Source of the DNA: CAIVVT01 sp963838205
GTDB lineage: Bacteria > Acidobacteriota > Terriglobia > Bryobacterales > Bryobacteraceae
Reading direction: 5' to 3'
Assembly: GCA_963838205.1 (NCBI GenBank)
Contig: CAWIQF010000001.1
Location: forward strand, 372,001 to 436,000
Length of the DNA stretch: 64,000 nt
Positions within the stretch are counted from its first letter, which is position 1; every line of letters starts with the position of its first letter. Of this stretch, positions 1 through 7,959 are shown one piece after another. The translations under genes and the position numbers were made by a program. A model generated the notes under the pieces. That model ran no database searches. It was not told where the DNA came from and was given only the letters and a program-made list of their open reading frames with translations.

Positions 1-772
1 CCGCCTCCAGAACGGTGGTCTCCGGCGCGCCCGCCGCATAGTAGGCGCGGGAGCGCCAGGCGGCTCTCCACCCCGCGAACTTGACCCGGCCGGAGCCGCG
101 CGAGCCGCCTCCGCCGAGAGCGTCATCTTCGAGCAAGCGCAAGCCCTCGGCGAGCTTGGCGACGAGTTCCCGATCTTCGGGACAAAGAATGTCGAGCACC
201 AGGCGGACGCGGAATTTCGCGCCGGCCGGCACGCGCTCGAGAGTGCGCGCGCTGGATTGGCAGGTGAGGCGGTCGATGGCGTTCTCGCTCTTCACCTCGG
301 TCAGCTCGTCGTCCAGATTCTCGCGCATCGATTCGGTGATGCTGTCGATTTCGAGCAGGGCGTCGTAGACCGTGAGACGCGCCGGCGTGGCGGTGGTGGT
401 ATCGACGGCCTCTCCAGTGACGCGTTCGACGCGGCCGGGATTACGGCCGAACAGCAGGCCGATTTCGTCGCCCGGCTCGTCACTCTGGTGAATGCGGACT
501 TCCTGCCCGCGGCGGCGCGACAGATAGATGAGATCGGAAGCGGCGACCAGGCCCGCGCTCTGTTCGAGCAGCGAGCGCAGCTTGCCGCGCAGCGACGAGC
601 CGGGCACGTAAGGACGTCCGAAGGCATCCTTGACGACGGGATTGTCGGCGCCGCCCAGGTCCAGCGAACCTTTCCCGGCGCCGATGTGAAGGCCGGTCTC
701 GCAAATCATCTCGCCTTCCAGCAGAAGTTTGCCAATCAGACCGAGGCGCGTTTCGGCGGTATGCGAACTCAT
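1..772 (-). CDS. csm3: Type III-A CRISPR RAMP protein Csm3 (partial, C-terminus beyond left edge)
   Basis: Csm3 forms the backbone of the Csm effector and cleaves target RNA at 6-nt intervals. The 257 visible residues start at ATG 772, preceded by AGGAGAG. Near the N-terminus is GLHIGAGKG, then GGADNPVVKD and GRPYVPGSSLRGKLR, the Csm3/RAMP signature; D43 sits where the family's catalytic Asp lies, so target cleavage should be intact. Close to the window edge is a glycine-rich stretch (GGGGSRGSG) typical of the RAMP G-loop. The gene begins 42 bp after csm2. Csm3 is usually 210-260 aa, so little is missing. Csm4, Csm5 and any Csm6 would lie beyond the left edge. Confidence 0.9.
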   Translation of the reverse strand, partial: MSSHTAETRLGLIGKLLLEGEMICETGLHIGAGKGSLDLGGADNPVVKDAFGRPYVPGSSLRGKLRSLLEQSAGLVAASDLIYLSRRRGQEVRIHQSDEPGDEIGLLFGRNPGRVERVTGEAVDTTTATPARLTVYDALLEIDSITESMRENLDDELTEVKSENAIDRLTCQSSARTLERVPAGAKFRVRLVLDILCPEDRELVAKLAEGLRLLEDDALGGGGSRGSGRVKFAGWRAAWRSRAYYAAGAPETTVLEA

Positions 773-814
773 GCGATTCTCTCCTGGCTAACTGATCTAA
801 TCCGTTGACGCCGT

Positions 815-1645
815 CTACTCGTTGTAGGCGACGATCGCTTCAAACAGGTCGCGGAAGCGCTCGTAGCAGCGCGCGTCATTACGCCGCGTGACCTGGAGCA
901 GAAGCTTTTCGAGCACATCGAGGCTGCGCAACTGGTGTCGCGCAATGGTGTAAGCCAGCCGGGCGCGCAGCATGACGAAGTGGTGCTGGCGCTCAACCTC
1001 GGGCGCGCGGCAGCCGCGCCGGATGGCGCTGTACAGGCGGCGCAACTGGCTGCGCGTGCCCGAATCCATGTCGCGCATCCGGGCCACGACGGCGTGCGCC
1101 TGGTTGTCCAGGTACAGGCTGTCGCCGATCAGTTTATCGATGTCGATTTCGGCTGCGAAGTCGGGGCGCGGACCACCGCGATCGGGGCGTGGGCCGCGAT
1201 CGGGACCGCGATCCGGGCCGCGGTCGGGACCCCTGTCGGGGCCGCGATGTTCCCGGGGTTGCCCTTCGCGCGGTGCGCCTTCGCGAGGTCCACCCTCGCG
1301 GGCGCCGCCACGCGGTGGAGGACCGGCGCGGCGTTCCGGGCGCGGCGGCCGGGCTTCGCGGCTTTCCGGGGGCCGGCTCTCGGGCTTGCCCTCAGCACGC
1401 GGCTTGGCTTCGGCCGCAGGCTTGGCTTCGGCCGGAGGCTTGGCTTCGGTCGCAGGCTTGGCTTCAGCCTCAGGCTTGGCTTCGGCCGGAGGCTTGGCTT
1501 CCGGCGGAGGTGCGGCTGGGGGTGCGGCTTCGGACGAAGGTGCAACTTCCAATGGAGCTGCAGCTTCCGGCGGAGGCGCAGCTTCAACCTGGGGTTGAGG
1601 CTCGATCGGGGCCTGCTGGTTGTCTTGTTCTTCCATCTCGCTCAT
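815..1645 (-). CDS. csm2: Type III-A small subunit Csm2 with a long disordered N-terminal extension
   Basis: Csm2 is the small alpha-helical subunit lining the Csm effector filament. The 276-aa product starts at ATG 1645, which overlaps the cas10 stop as ATGA. Residues 163-276 are the Csm2 fold, closing with FRDLFEAIVAYNE, close to the family's usual C-terminal FEAIVAYHK. Csm2 is normally about 110-150 aa. The first 160 residues are extra: a Pro/Ala/Glu region with repeated AEAKP units (about 44-90), then Arg/Gly/Pro-rich REGxP units and four GPDR units (about 112-160). The region looks intrinsically disordered, acidic first and then strongly basic. A shorter protein from an internal start cannot be excluded. 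Confidence 0.85.
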   Translation of the reverse strand: MSEMEEQDNQQAPIEPQPQVEAAPPPEAAAPLEVAPSSEAAPPAAPPPEAKPPAEAKPEAEAKPATEAKPPAEAKPAAEAKPRAEGKPESRPPESREARPPRPERRAGPPPRGGAREGGPREGAPREGQPREHRGPDRGPDRGPDRGPDRGPRPDRGGPRPDFAAEIDIDKLIGDSLYLDNQAHAVVARMRDMDSGTRSQLRRLYSAIRRGCRAPEVERQHHFVMLRARLAYTIARHQLRSLDVLEKLLLQVTRRNDARCYERFRDLFEAIVAYNE

Positions 1646-3072
1646 CGTGATTCGCCCTCTTGTGCCAGGCGGGCCCAGTCCAGCGCGACGCGCCCGGAGG
1701 GCTTTAGCTTGACGGAGGCCTGGCGGCGGTTGAGAAATTCTTCGAGAAGGCTCTTGCGGGCCTTTTGAAAATCGCGGCTGCGGGCCGGCACGTCGAGCAC
1801 GCGGCCCAGGCGGCGATAGAAGCGCCACGGACGGTCCTGTGTTTCCACGGCCCGGCGGCCGCCGGCACGGGCCGGGAGGACCCGGTCGGTTTCACGGTAA
1901 AAAGCCGCCAGATCGCCGAGCAACTGCGGCGGGCAGCCAAAGTCGTCGATCAGCCGGACCAGCGTCCGTTGCAGATCGGCGGCCGCGGTGAACTGTTTCC
2001 AATCGAGTGTGCGGCCAAACAGACAGATCGAGTCGCGGCCCTCGCTCTTGGTCATCTCGAGCAGCCGCCCGGCCTCGGCGTAAACATCCGCCAGCGACGA
2101 ATCCAGCGCCGGCGCCAGCGCCAGGGCCGTGGACAGCGTCTTACCTTCCGGTCCGGGAAACTCCTTCAAAATCTCTTCTACGCCAACGCTGAAAATGCGG
2201 TGCATTCCGCTGGCGAAGGCGATCAGCGCGTCCCAGCAGCCGAAGACGGCGAAGTCGTCGCCGCCGGTATAGAGGATGGTGACTTTGCGCCAGAACTCAG
2301 GCTGCGCGGCCAGAGCTTGCGCTTCACCCGCGAAAAGCTGCTTCAACAGGACGGAAACCTGAATGTGCTCTTCGACCGAGGCGGCCTTTTTCAGACGATC
2401 CGCCAGCCCATCGACGTCCCCGCGCAGAACCCCCCAGGCGTGGGCGCCGGAGGTCCGCGCGGCGAGTTCCGCCGGCAGGGCGGGCGCGTGGTCGGTGTCG
2501 TTGGGAGCAGTGTGCGTGGCCACCGGGAGGGGCAGGTCGGCGGGGGCCAGCAAGCCTTCCGCGGCGGGGTCCCACTGCACGGCCGCGGAGTCCGGGAGAC
2601 GCTGCCAGAGCGCGGCGTAGAACTCGCTGGTTTCCGCCGTTCGCGGAACGAATGGCTCAAAAATCCCCGTCTGGTCGAGCGCCGCGGTCCCGCGCCAGCG
2701 GGCCATGGTTTCGTCCAGCCGCTTGCGCACGTCGCTCCACGCGCCGAGGTTCTCGGTTACCGCCCAGGCCAGCCGCAGGCGTCCGCCGGTGAATACGGCC
2801 AGCCGCTGCGTCACATCGATCAGGAACTCGTGGGCCGCGGGCCGGTGTTCCGCGGCCAGGACCGCCAGAAACTGTCCACCGCCGCTGGTGCCGAGCAATT
2901 CGGGGGAAAGGCCCAGGCGCGCCAGCAGCGCGCGCGGCACCGCCTCCGCCAGCAGCGAGGCGTAGAGACAGCGCCCCGCGAAAACCGCTGGGCGCGGCCC
3001 CGAGTCATCGAGAAAGGCTTCAATGCCTAAAAGTTTGCCCTGAAGGAAGATCTGCACCAGAACCCGCCTCAA
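1642..3072 (-). CDS. cas10: Type III-A CRISPR Cas10/Csm1, HD-less, cyclase motif intact
   Basis: Cas10 is the large subunit of type III effectors; its second palm domain makes cyclic oligoadenylates from ATP. The 476-aa product opens directly with palm 1 (LVQIFLQGKLLGIEAFL, then SGGGQFLAVL at 64-73), has RGDVDGL at 217-223 and the catalytic ILYTGGDDF at 267-274, and ends in a helical D4-like domain. No N-terminal HD nuclease is present and no CxxC zinc pair is seen; family members with HD are about 750-850 aa. The start is TTG 3072, and a TGA lies four codons upstream in frame, so no HD domain can be joined. First gene of the operon, overlapping csm2 by ATGA. Confidence 0.88.
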   Translation of the reverse strand: MRRVLVQIFLQGKLLGIEAFLDDSGPRPAVFAGRCLYASLLAEAVPRALLARLGLSPELLGTSGGGQFLAVLAAEHRPAAHEFLIDVTQRLAVFTGGRLRLAWAVTENLGAWSDVRKRLDETMARWRGTAALDQTGIFEPFVPRTAETSEFYAALWQRLPDSAAVQWDPAAEGLLAPADLPLPVATHTAPNDTDHAPALPAELAARTSGAHAWGVLRGDVDGLADRLKKAASVEEHIQVSVLLKQLFAGEAQALAAQPEFWRKVTILYTGGDDFAVFGCWDALIAFASGMHRIFSVGVEEILKEFPGPEGKTLSTALALAPALDSSLADVYAEAGRLLEMTKSEGRDSICLFGRTLDWKQFTAAADLQRTLVRLIDDFGCPPQLLGDLAAFYRETDRVLPARAGGRRAVETQDRPWRFYRRLGRVLDVPARSRDFQKARKSLLEEFLNRRQASVKLKPSGRVALDWARLAQEGESR

Positions 3073-3420
3073 GCGAGAGCCAATTCACCAATCTACACCA
3101 GTTCCGGGCCGAAGTCTCAACTGGTTGGGGTTCCGGCCGCCGGGCCGCGCGTCGAATTGAGGGTCGGCGAACGCGGGTCGACGGCGTCGATCGCCGGTTG
3201 CGCGAGGTTGTGACTAACCGGAAGTGAGCACTGCCACGCGGCCGGAAAGCCGGAGGCGGCGTGGGCGCGCCAGGCGGCGCCACCCGCTCCCTGACGGTCG
3301 CGGCTCAGAAACGCCGAGGCACCCGCGACCGTAGTTACTGAGCCGCGACCGTTAGGGAGCGGTTGCCGGCGTGATCATCGCCGACGTGATCATACACGCC
3401 GCAATTTCGGACGCGCTACG
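3073..3420. other. Gene-free region between VWA gene and cas10
   Basis: These 348 bp separate the stop of the VWA gene from the start of cas10, both on the minus strand. The region must hold the cas operon promoter, but no convincing -35/-10 pair was recognised. Its distinct content is the inverted repeat at 3284-3362. No CRISPR repeats are present. Confidence 0.7.
3284..3362. repeat. REP-like palindrome with 25-bp arms
   Basis: The left arm at 3284-3308 (CCGCTCCCTGACGGTCGCGG...) is the reverse complement of the right arm at 3338-3362 with one mismatch, around a 29-bp loop that itself holds a partial copy (GCGACCGTAGTTACTGAG). The same unit recurs at 14083-14107, 16761-16785 and several times at 58028-58170, so it is a dispersed genomic repeat. 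Here it lies about 60 bp after the VWA stop and could act as a transcription stop or mRNA-stabilising hairpin; that role is inferred. Confidence 0.75.
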
Positions 3421-4431
3421 CTATGCGCCGGCCCGCGGGCGATAGCCCGGCCGCGCGCTGACGCGGTACTTCTTGCCCACGTCGGAGATGATCTCGACGT
3501 TGATCTTGCGGAAGCCTTCGTTGGGATTTGCCTGCGGGTAATAGGTCACGGTGTAGCTGTTGCCGAGGTCCTCGCGAATGGCTTCGAAGGCTTCCACCTG
3601 TTTCTGCCAGGTCCGGGCGAAGAAGCTCTTGCCACCCGTGCGTCCGGCCAGGCGGCGGAACACGCCGCTGGAGATTGGGTCCTTGTTCACATCGCTGGTG
3701 GAAATGACGTAGATCGGAATGCCCTCGTCCTCGGCCACGGCGCGCACATCGTCGGGGGCCACCATGCTGGCGTTGTCCGGCCCATTGGAAAAGACGATCA
3801 CGACTTTCCGTCCGGGCACCTTGGCCGCATCGCGCAGCGTCAGCAGCAGCGCATTGTACAATGCGGCGTCGTCGCCGGCGACGGCGTTGCGCAGGCCTTC
3901 CAGAACGGCGGTGCGCTCGCGGTTCAGTGACGCCAGCCGGGAGAGGTTGCGGGAGAACGTGTAGATCGCCACCGAGTCGGCGCGATCCAGCCCGCGGACG
4001 AAGTCGGCGATCGCGTCGGAGGCGTAGACGTAGCCGCGGTACATGTAATTGCTCGTGTCGAAGAGTACGAACACGTTGGTTCCGGTAAAGGCGTCGGTCG
4101 GAATCCCACCTTTGGAAGCATCCGCCTCGGCGCTGCCGAGCGGCCGCGTGGCGCCACCCTCCAGCAGTTGGACGGGCGGCTTGCTGCCCTCGGCGAAAGT
4201 GGCGACCTTTTGTTGAATGCCGTCCTCGAGAATCCTGAAATCGGCGGGCTTCAGGCCGTTCACGTAGCGCCCCTTGGAGTCGGTGACGGTGAAACTGAGC
4301 ACCACCATGTCGACCTTGACACGGAAGGTGGGGCGGGGCTCCTGCGCCCGCAGCACCGCGCGGGTCAGACCGAGCGCCGCGCCCGTGCCGAGCAGGGCCC
4401 GGCGCGTGAGTAGCGAATTTCGAACGCTCAC
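3421..4431 (-). CDS. Tat-exported VWA-domain protein
   Basis: A 336-aa protein of the VWFA type abundant in acidobacteria. The chosen start is GTG 4431, which overlaps the upstream stop as GTGA; the frame is open further upstream but that stretch lies inside the preceding gene. The N-terminus LLTRRALLGTGAALGL is a twin-arginine signal, followed by a beta-rich segment (FRVKVDMVVLSFTVTDSKG) and the VWA domain from about residue 115. The MIDAS is FDTSNY rather than DxSxS, so the second serine is replaced by Tyr and metal binding may be weakened. Coupling to the large TPR-like protein suggests the two act together outside the cytoplasm. Substrate unknown. Confidence 0.8.
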   Translation of the reverse strand: MSVRNSLLTRRALLGTGAALGLTRAVLRAQEPRPTFRVKVDMVVLSFTVTDSKGRYVNGLKPADFRILEDGIQQKVATFAEGSKPPVQLLEGGATRPLGSAEADASKGGIPTDAFTGTNVFVLFDTSNYMYRGYVYASDAIADFVRGLDRADSVAIYTFSRNLSRLASLNRERTAVLEGLRNAVAGDDAALYNALLLTLRDAAKVPGRKVVIVFSNGPDNASMVAPDDVRAVAEDEGIPIYVISTSDVNKDPISSGVFRRLAGRTGGKSFFARTWQKQVEAFEAIREDLGNSYTVTYYPQANPNEGFRKINVEIISDVGKKYRVSARPGYRPRAGA

Positions 4432-7400
4432 TGCGGTCGATCCTCCGTTCCGCGGCGACTCTCCGCCGCCATCAGTTTGCGATTCTGCGCGCGGGCCTGG
4501 TCGGCTGTAAACCGCATGGCGCGCAGGAGTGCGGGCCAATCCTCGAGATGCGTCGCAAAGATCTGCTCCACCGAACGCCTGGTCCAATCGGGGATGACCA
4601 CATTCAACTGCGCCGCGGGCATCATCAACTCGTCGGCCAGTGCCGCGAAGAAGAGGTTGGTCGATTCCCAGCTTTCGGCCAGGATGCGGCTCGAATAGCC
4701 CATCAGAGTGGGGAATGTTCTCAGGTTCAGGAGCTGCGGAGCCTGCGAATGCGCCAGCGTCGGCTTCGGCGTCCCAAAGGCCGCGGCGATCGCGGACTCA
4801 TTGCAATGCAGAGGATCCGCGGCCGTCAGACGGCGGATTTCGCCGTCGAGGAAGCCCGTCGGGTCCACGTGCCGGGCCGCGGCCTGCAAGCCGGAAAGGT
4901 ACAGTTCGGACGGCGTGATCTGTTCCAGCGCGCCAGCGACGTCACCACCCGCCAGGGCCGCCTCGATGCGCCGGGCGCGGGCCGGCGGCGCATGTTGCTC
5001 GAGCAATTCGAGCACCTGGGTACGCAGCGCGGGATCGAGAGCGGCTTCCGCCACCAGCGCGTCGCCCAACCGCATGTGGAGGGCCACCCAGCGCATCTGG
5101 GATGAAGTGACGGTCCAGAACCGCCCGGCCTTCGCGCCAACGAGCAACTGGGGCACCAGGTCGCCCCAGATCAACGCCTGTTCGCGCGTTGGGATGAGGA
5201 AATTCTGTTCGGCATCGGCCAGCGCATACGGCAGGCCGGCCAGTGAGCCGACCAGCCGTCCGCCAGCGTTCGAAGGCCAGCCCGAACCGACTACTTCGGT
5301 TTGTTTCCAGGTCTGGCTCACGGATTGGATCCCGTTGAAATCGTGGCTGCGGACGAACAGCGGGTTGGTGTAAAGGATCTGCGCGCCGGGCGGGGCGTAG
5401 TAGGCGTAGAGCAGCCCACTAAGCGTATCGCGGAGCAGCGGAGTCAGCAGGCCGCGCAGGTCCCGCAGCTTATCGCTCTGGCCCTGCGTCTTGTCGATCT
5501 GGGCCCTTAGATTCAGCTTTCGTTCCACGTCGAGGTGGCGGTCCACCCAGTAGCCAAAAGAGTAGCTGACGCGTTCCGACGAAGGCAGACTGGCCTTAGG
5601 CAGATTGAGGTCGGAGACGCGGACCGCGAGCCGGTTCAACAGCGCTGGGTCCTGTTTCTCGCCCCGGGCGCGGCTTTCGAGCTGATCGACGAAATCGAAT
5701 AGCGTCTTCAGGCTGACCAGTTTCTGGGCCTCGAGGACCCGGTTCAGCTCCGCGACCAGCAGGGCGTGCGTGTCGGGATCGGACGGCGTGAGCGAGCCGG
5801 CCAGGAGGTCCAGCGTCTTGTCCTGCGGATTCGCTTTCGGGTTAACGCCACAAGCGGCGAGCAGGCCCGTCAGGCCCGTGCGTCCAGCGTCGAAGATCTC
5901 GCGGCTATTCTCCTTGGGCTTCTGGAACGGCCCGGTGACGGCTTGCAGTGCGATTTCCACCTTCTCCGCAGGCACTTCGTGATTGCGGTACCAGATCTGC
6001 CACAGACCGGCCAGAGCCTGGAAAATGCCCGCGGCGTCCGCGTGCAGCGTGTTGTCCCTAATCGAGTCGATCGCGCGGGCCGCGTCGAGGTAGTTCAGGA
6101 TGGCGGAGTCGGAGAGTTCCGGCGCTTCGTTGAGCAGAGTCAGTTGGGCTCCGAAGGTCTTGTAGTCGTGCATCAACCGCTCGACCGTGGCCGGCTCCAG
6201 CGGTTTCGGGCGGCGGCGGTCAAAATCGCTGAGCGCGAGGAAGATTTTCAGCGGCTCGTTGTCCACGGCTTTGCGGGTGAGTCCGAACAGGGCCTCGATG
6301 ACGTCGTCGGGGGCGCTCCAACCGGGCGCCGCCTTGGCCAGCCGGGGATCCATCTTAACGCTCGGATGCTGGGAGAAGAATGTCTTCCAGATGGCGGTGT
6401 CGCCCGGGATGCGCACCTGGCCGTCCACTACATTCAGGCGCGTGGTCAGCAGCATCATCTCGGTATTGGCGCGAAAAACCGGCCGGGCCGGGCCGGGGCT
6501 GGTCACCTTGCCGCGAATCGCGGCATAAAACCGCTTCAGACGTGCCGGCTCAGTGAGGTAGTCGAGCGACGGCCCCGAAATCCGGCTCAGGGAATCGAAA
6601 TAGCTGGCCATCCAGCCGTCATCGCGCGTGACGATCTTCTCGAGAAATGCCGCGCCCTTGTCGGGTGCAACGCCGGCCAACTCGGCCCACGCGCCGGCCG
6701 AGCGGGCGCCGCCGGGCACGGTGGCGACGCCGTTGCGGATGCGGAACATGCCGCCGAAGAAATCGAAGACGTGGGCGAAGGCGCGGATGCGTTGCAGCGG
6801 CATTGCCTTGCGCACTTCTTCGGCCGTTTCGGGATCGAGCTTCGCCAGGCCCAGATACAGCCGGCACATCGAAGGGTCGTTGAGGAATGCATCGATGAAC
6901 TCGCCGGCCTGCTTTTCCTTGACCGACAACCAGTATTCGGAGCCGAAGATGACCGGAATGCGGGTTGGCTTGAAATCGTGTTCAAAGGGCCGGTTCGTGC
7001 GCAAGGCCTGTTCGAGTTGCGCCAGCGGGAAGCCGGAGTCCATCGCCAGGAAGGCGCGTGAGGCGTTCACGGTCTCGAGCACGACGTCGCCGCCGCAGCC
7101 GCCACGTATGCGGAAGCCCAGAATCCTGAGCAACTCGCCGGTCTTCTCGGAGTCGCAAGTCTCGATGCGGATCACTTTGCCGCTGCCGGAGAACTTGTCG
7201 AGTTCGCGGGCTTGCGAGAGATAGCGCAAGACGAGCTTCAGGTACTCGGTCTGATCGAGGGCCTCGGTGCCGCTGATGGCCTGATATCCGTTCGTGACGA
7301 CGTTGCGCGCCAGCGCCAGCAACAGCTCGTCGGGAGGCGTGTCGGGCGACAGCGCCGCCATGCGGGAAAAACTCCGCACAGGACCGGGCACCTCAACGTA

Positions 7401-7817
7401 GCCCATCGGGAAAACCGGTTGCGGCGTCTGCGGCAGCTCCGGCGCCGGCATACCGGTGTTCCTTAAGTCGGCCAGATGCGCCGTTGCGGCCGTGCGATTG
7501 CCCGCGGCCAGCTCCAACTGAATCAGGCGGCGCAGTGCGGCCTGGCGACGTGGCACAGGGAGCCCCGGCAGGTCCGCCAGTCGCTGGTACAGTGCCACCG
7601 CTTCGGCGTCGCGGCGCGTGTCCGCGAAGCGCGCGGAGTACTCCAGGAGATCGGCGTCGCCGGGCGCCGAGCGCAGCGCGTCCTCCAAAAGTTCATGCGC
7701 CTGCCGCGCTTCTCCATCCAATTCAAGCTGACGGACCCGGTCCTGCAGGCTTGCATCCAAAGCCCACACGGCGCCGGCCGTCCCCAAAACAGCGGCAACC
7801 AACGTTAGCAGCTTCAC
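4428..7817 (-). CDS. Large secreted TPR-like protein, function unknown
   Basis: A 1129-aa protein with a clear Sec signal peptide (MKLLTLVAAVLGTAGAVWA) followed by degenerate tetratricopeptide-like helices at about residues 25-125. The rest is alpha-helical with no motif recognised; only short tracts such as GTEALDQTEYLKLVLRYL and RFYAAIRGKV stand out. It is first in a two-gene unit and its stop overlaps the VWA start, so the proteins are probably made in fixed ratio and may form an extracytoplasmic assembly. The family appears to be acidobacterial; no enzymatic function is proposed. Confidence 0.7.
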   Translation of the reverse strand: MKLLTLVAAVLGTAGAVWALDASLQDRVRQLELDGEARQAHELLEDALRSAPGDADLLEYSARFADTRRDAEAVALYQRLADLPGLPVPRRQAALRRLIQLELAAGNRTAATAHLADLRNTGMPAPELPQTPQPVFPMGYVEVPGPVRSFSRMAALSPDTPPDELLLALARNVVTNGYQAISGTEALDQTEYLKLVLRYLSQARELDKFSGSGKVIRIETCDSEKTGELLRILGFRIRGGCGGDVVLETVNASRAFLAMDSGFPLAQLEQALRTNRPFEHDFKPTRIPVIFGSEYWLSVKEKQAGEFIDAFLNDPSMCRLYLGLAKLDPETAEEVRKAMPLQRIRAFAHVFDFFGGMFRIRNGVATVPGGARSAGAWAELAGVAPDKGAAFLEKIVTRDDGWMASYFDSLSRISGPSLDYLTEPARLKRFYAAIRGKVTSPGPARPVFRANTEMMLLTTRLNVVDGQVRIPGDTAIWKTFFSQHPSVKMDPRLAKAAPGWSAPDDVIEALFGLTRKAVDNEPLKIFLALSDFDRRRPKPLEPATVERLMHDYKTFGAQLTLLNEAPELSDSAILNYLDAARAIDSIRDNTLHADAAGIFQALAGLWQIWYRNHEVPAEKVEIALQAVTGPFQKPKENSREIFDAGRTGLTGLLAACGVNPKANPQDKTLDLLAGSLTPSDPDTHALLVAELNRVLEAQKLVSLKTLFDFVDQLESRARGEKQDPALLNRLAVRVSDLNLPKASLPSSERVSYSFGYWVDRHLDVERKLNLRAQIDKTQGQSDKLRDLRGLLTPLLRDTLSGLLYAYYAPPGAQILYTNPLFVRSHDFNGIQSVSQTWKQTEVVGSGWPSNAGGRLVGSLAGLPYALADAEQNFLIPTREQALIWGDLVPQLLVGAKAGRFWTVTSSQMRWVALHMRLGDALVAEAALDPALRTQVLELLEQHAPPARARRIEAALAGGDVAGALEQITPSELYLSGLQAAARHVDPTGFLDGEIRRLTAADPLHCNESAIAAAFGTPKPTLAHSQAPQLLNLRTFPTLMGYSSRILAESWESTNLFFAALADELMMPAAQLNVVIPDWTRRSVEQIFATHLEDWPALLRAMRFTADQARAQNRKLMAAESRRGTEDRPQ

Positions 7818-7959
7818 AGGATCCCCTCCCTGTCGCGCCCTGACGTCTATCAGTGGTTAGCTAGTGTACACCAAATAAGTCCTTTTGGCGTGATGCGCGC
7901 CAAGCGCTTGTGGATTCAACGGTTCCACCTCCAGGTCATATGCTGTATGGGGAGGTTCG

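Noticed and set aside
935..1768. Long open frames antisense to csm2, up to 277 codons
   Set aside because: They arise from the GC-rich, repeat-coded Csm2 extension; no start site, no domain, and they are fully covered by a supported gene.
3020..3283. An HD domain in another frame upstream of cas10
   Set aside because: The translated stretch has no HD or other nuclease motif and overlaps repeat DNA.
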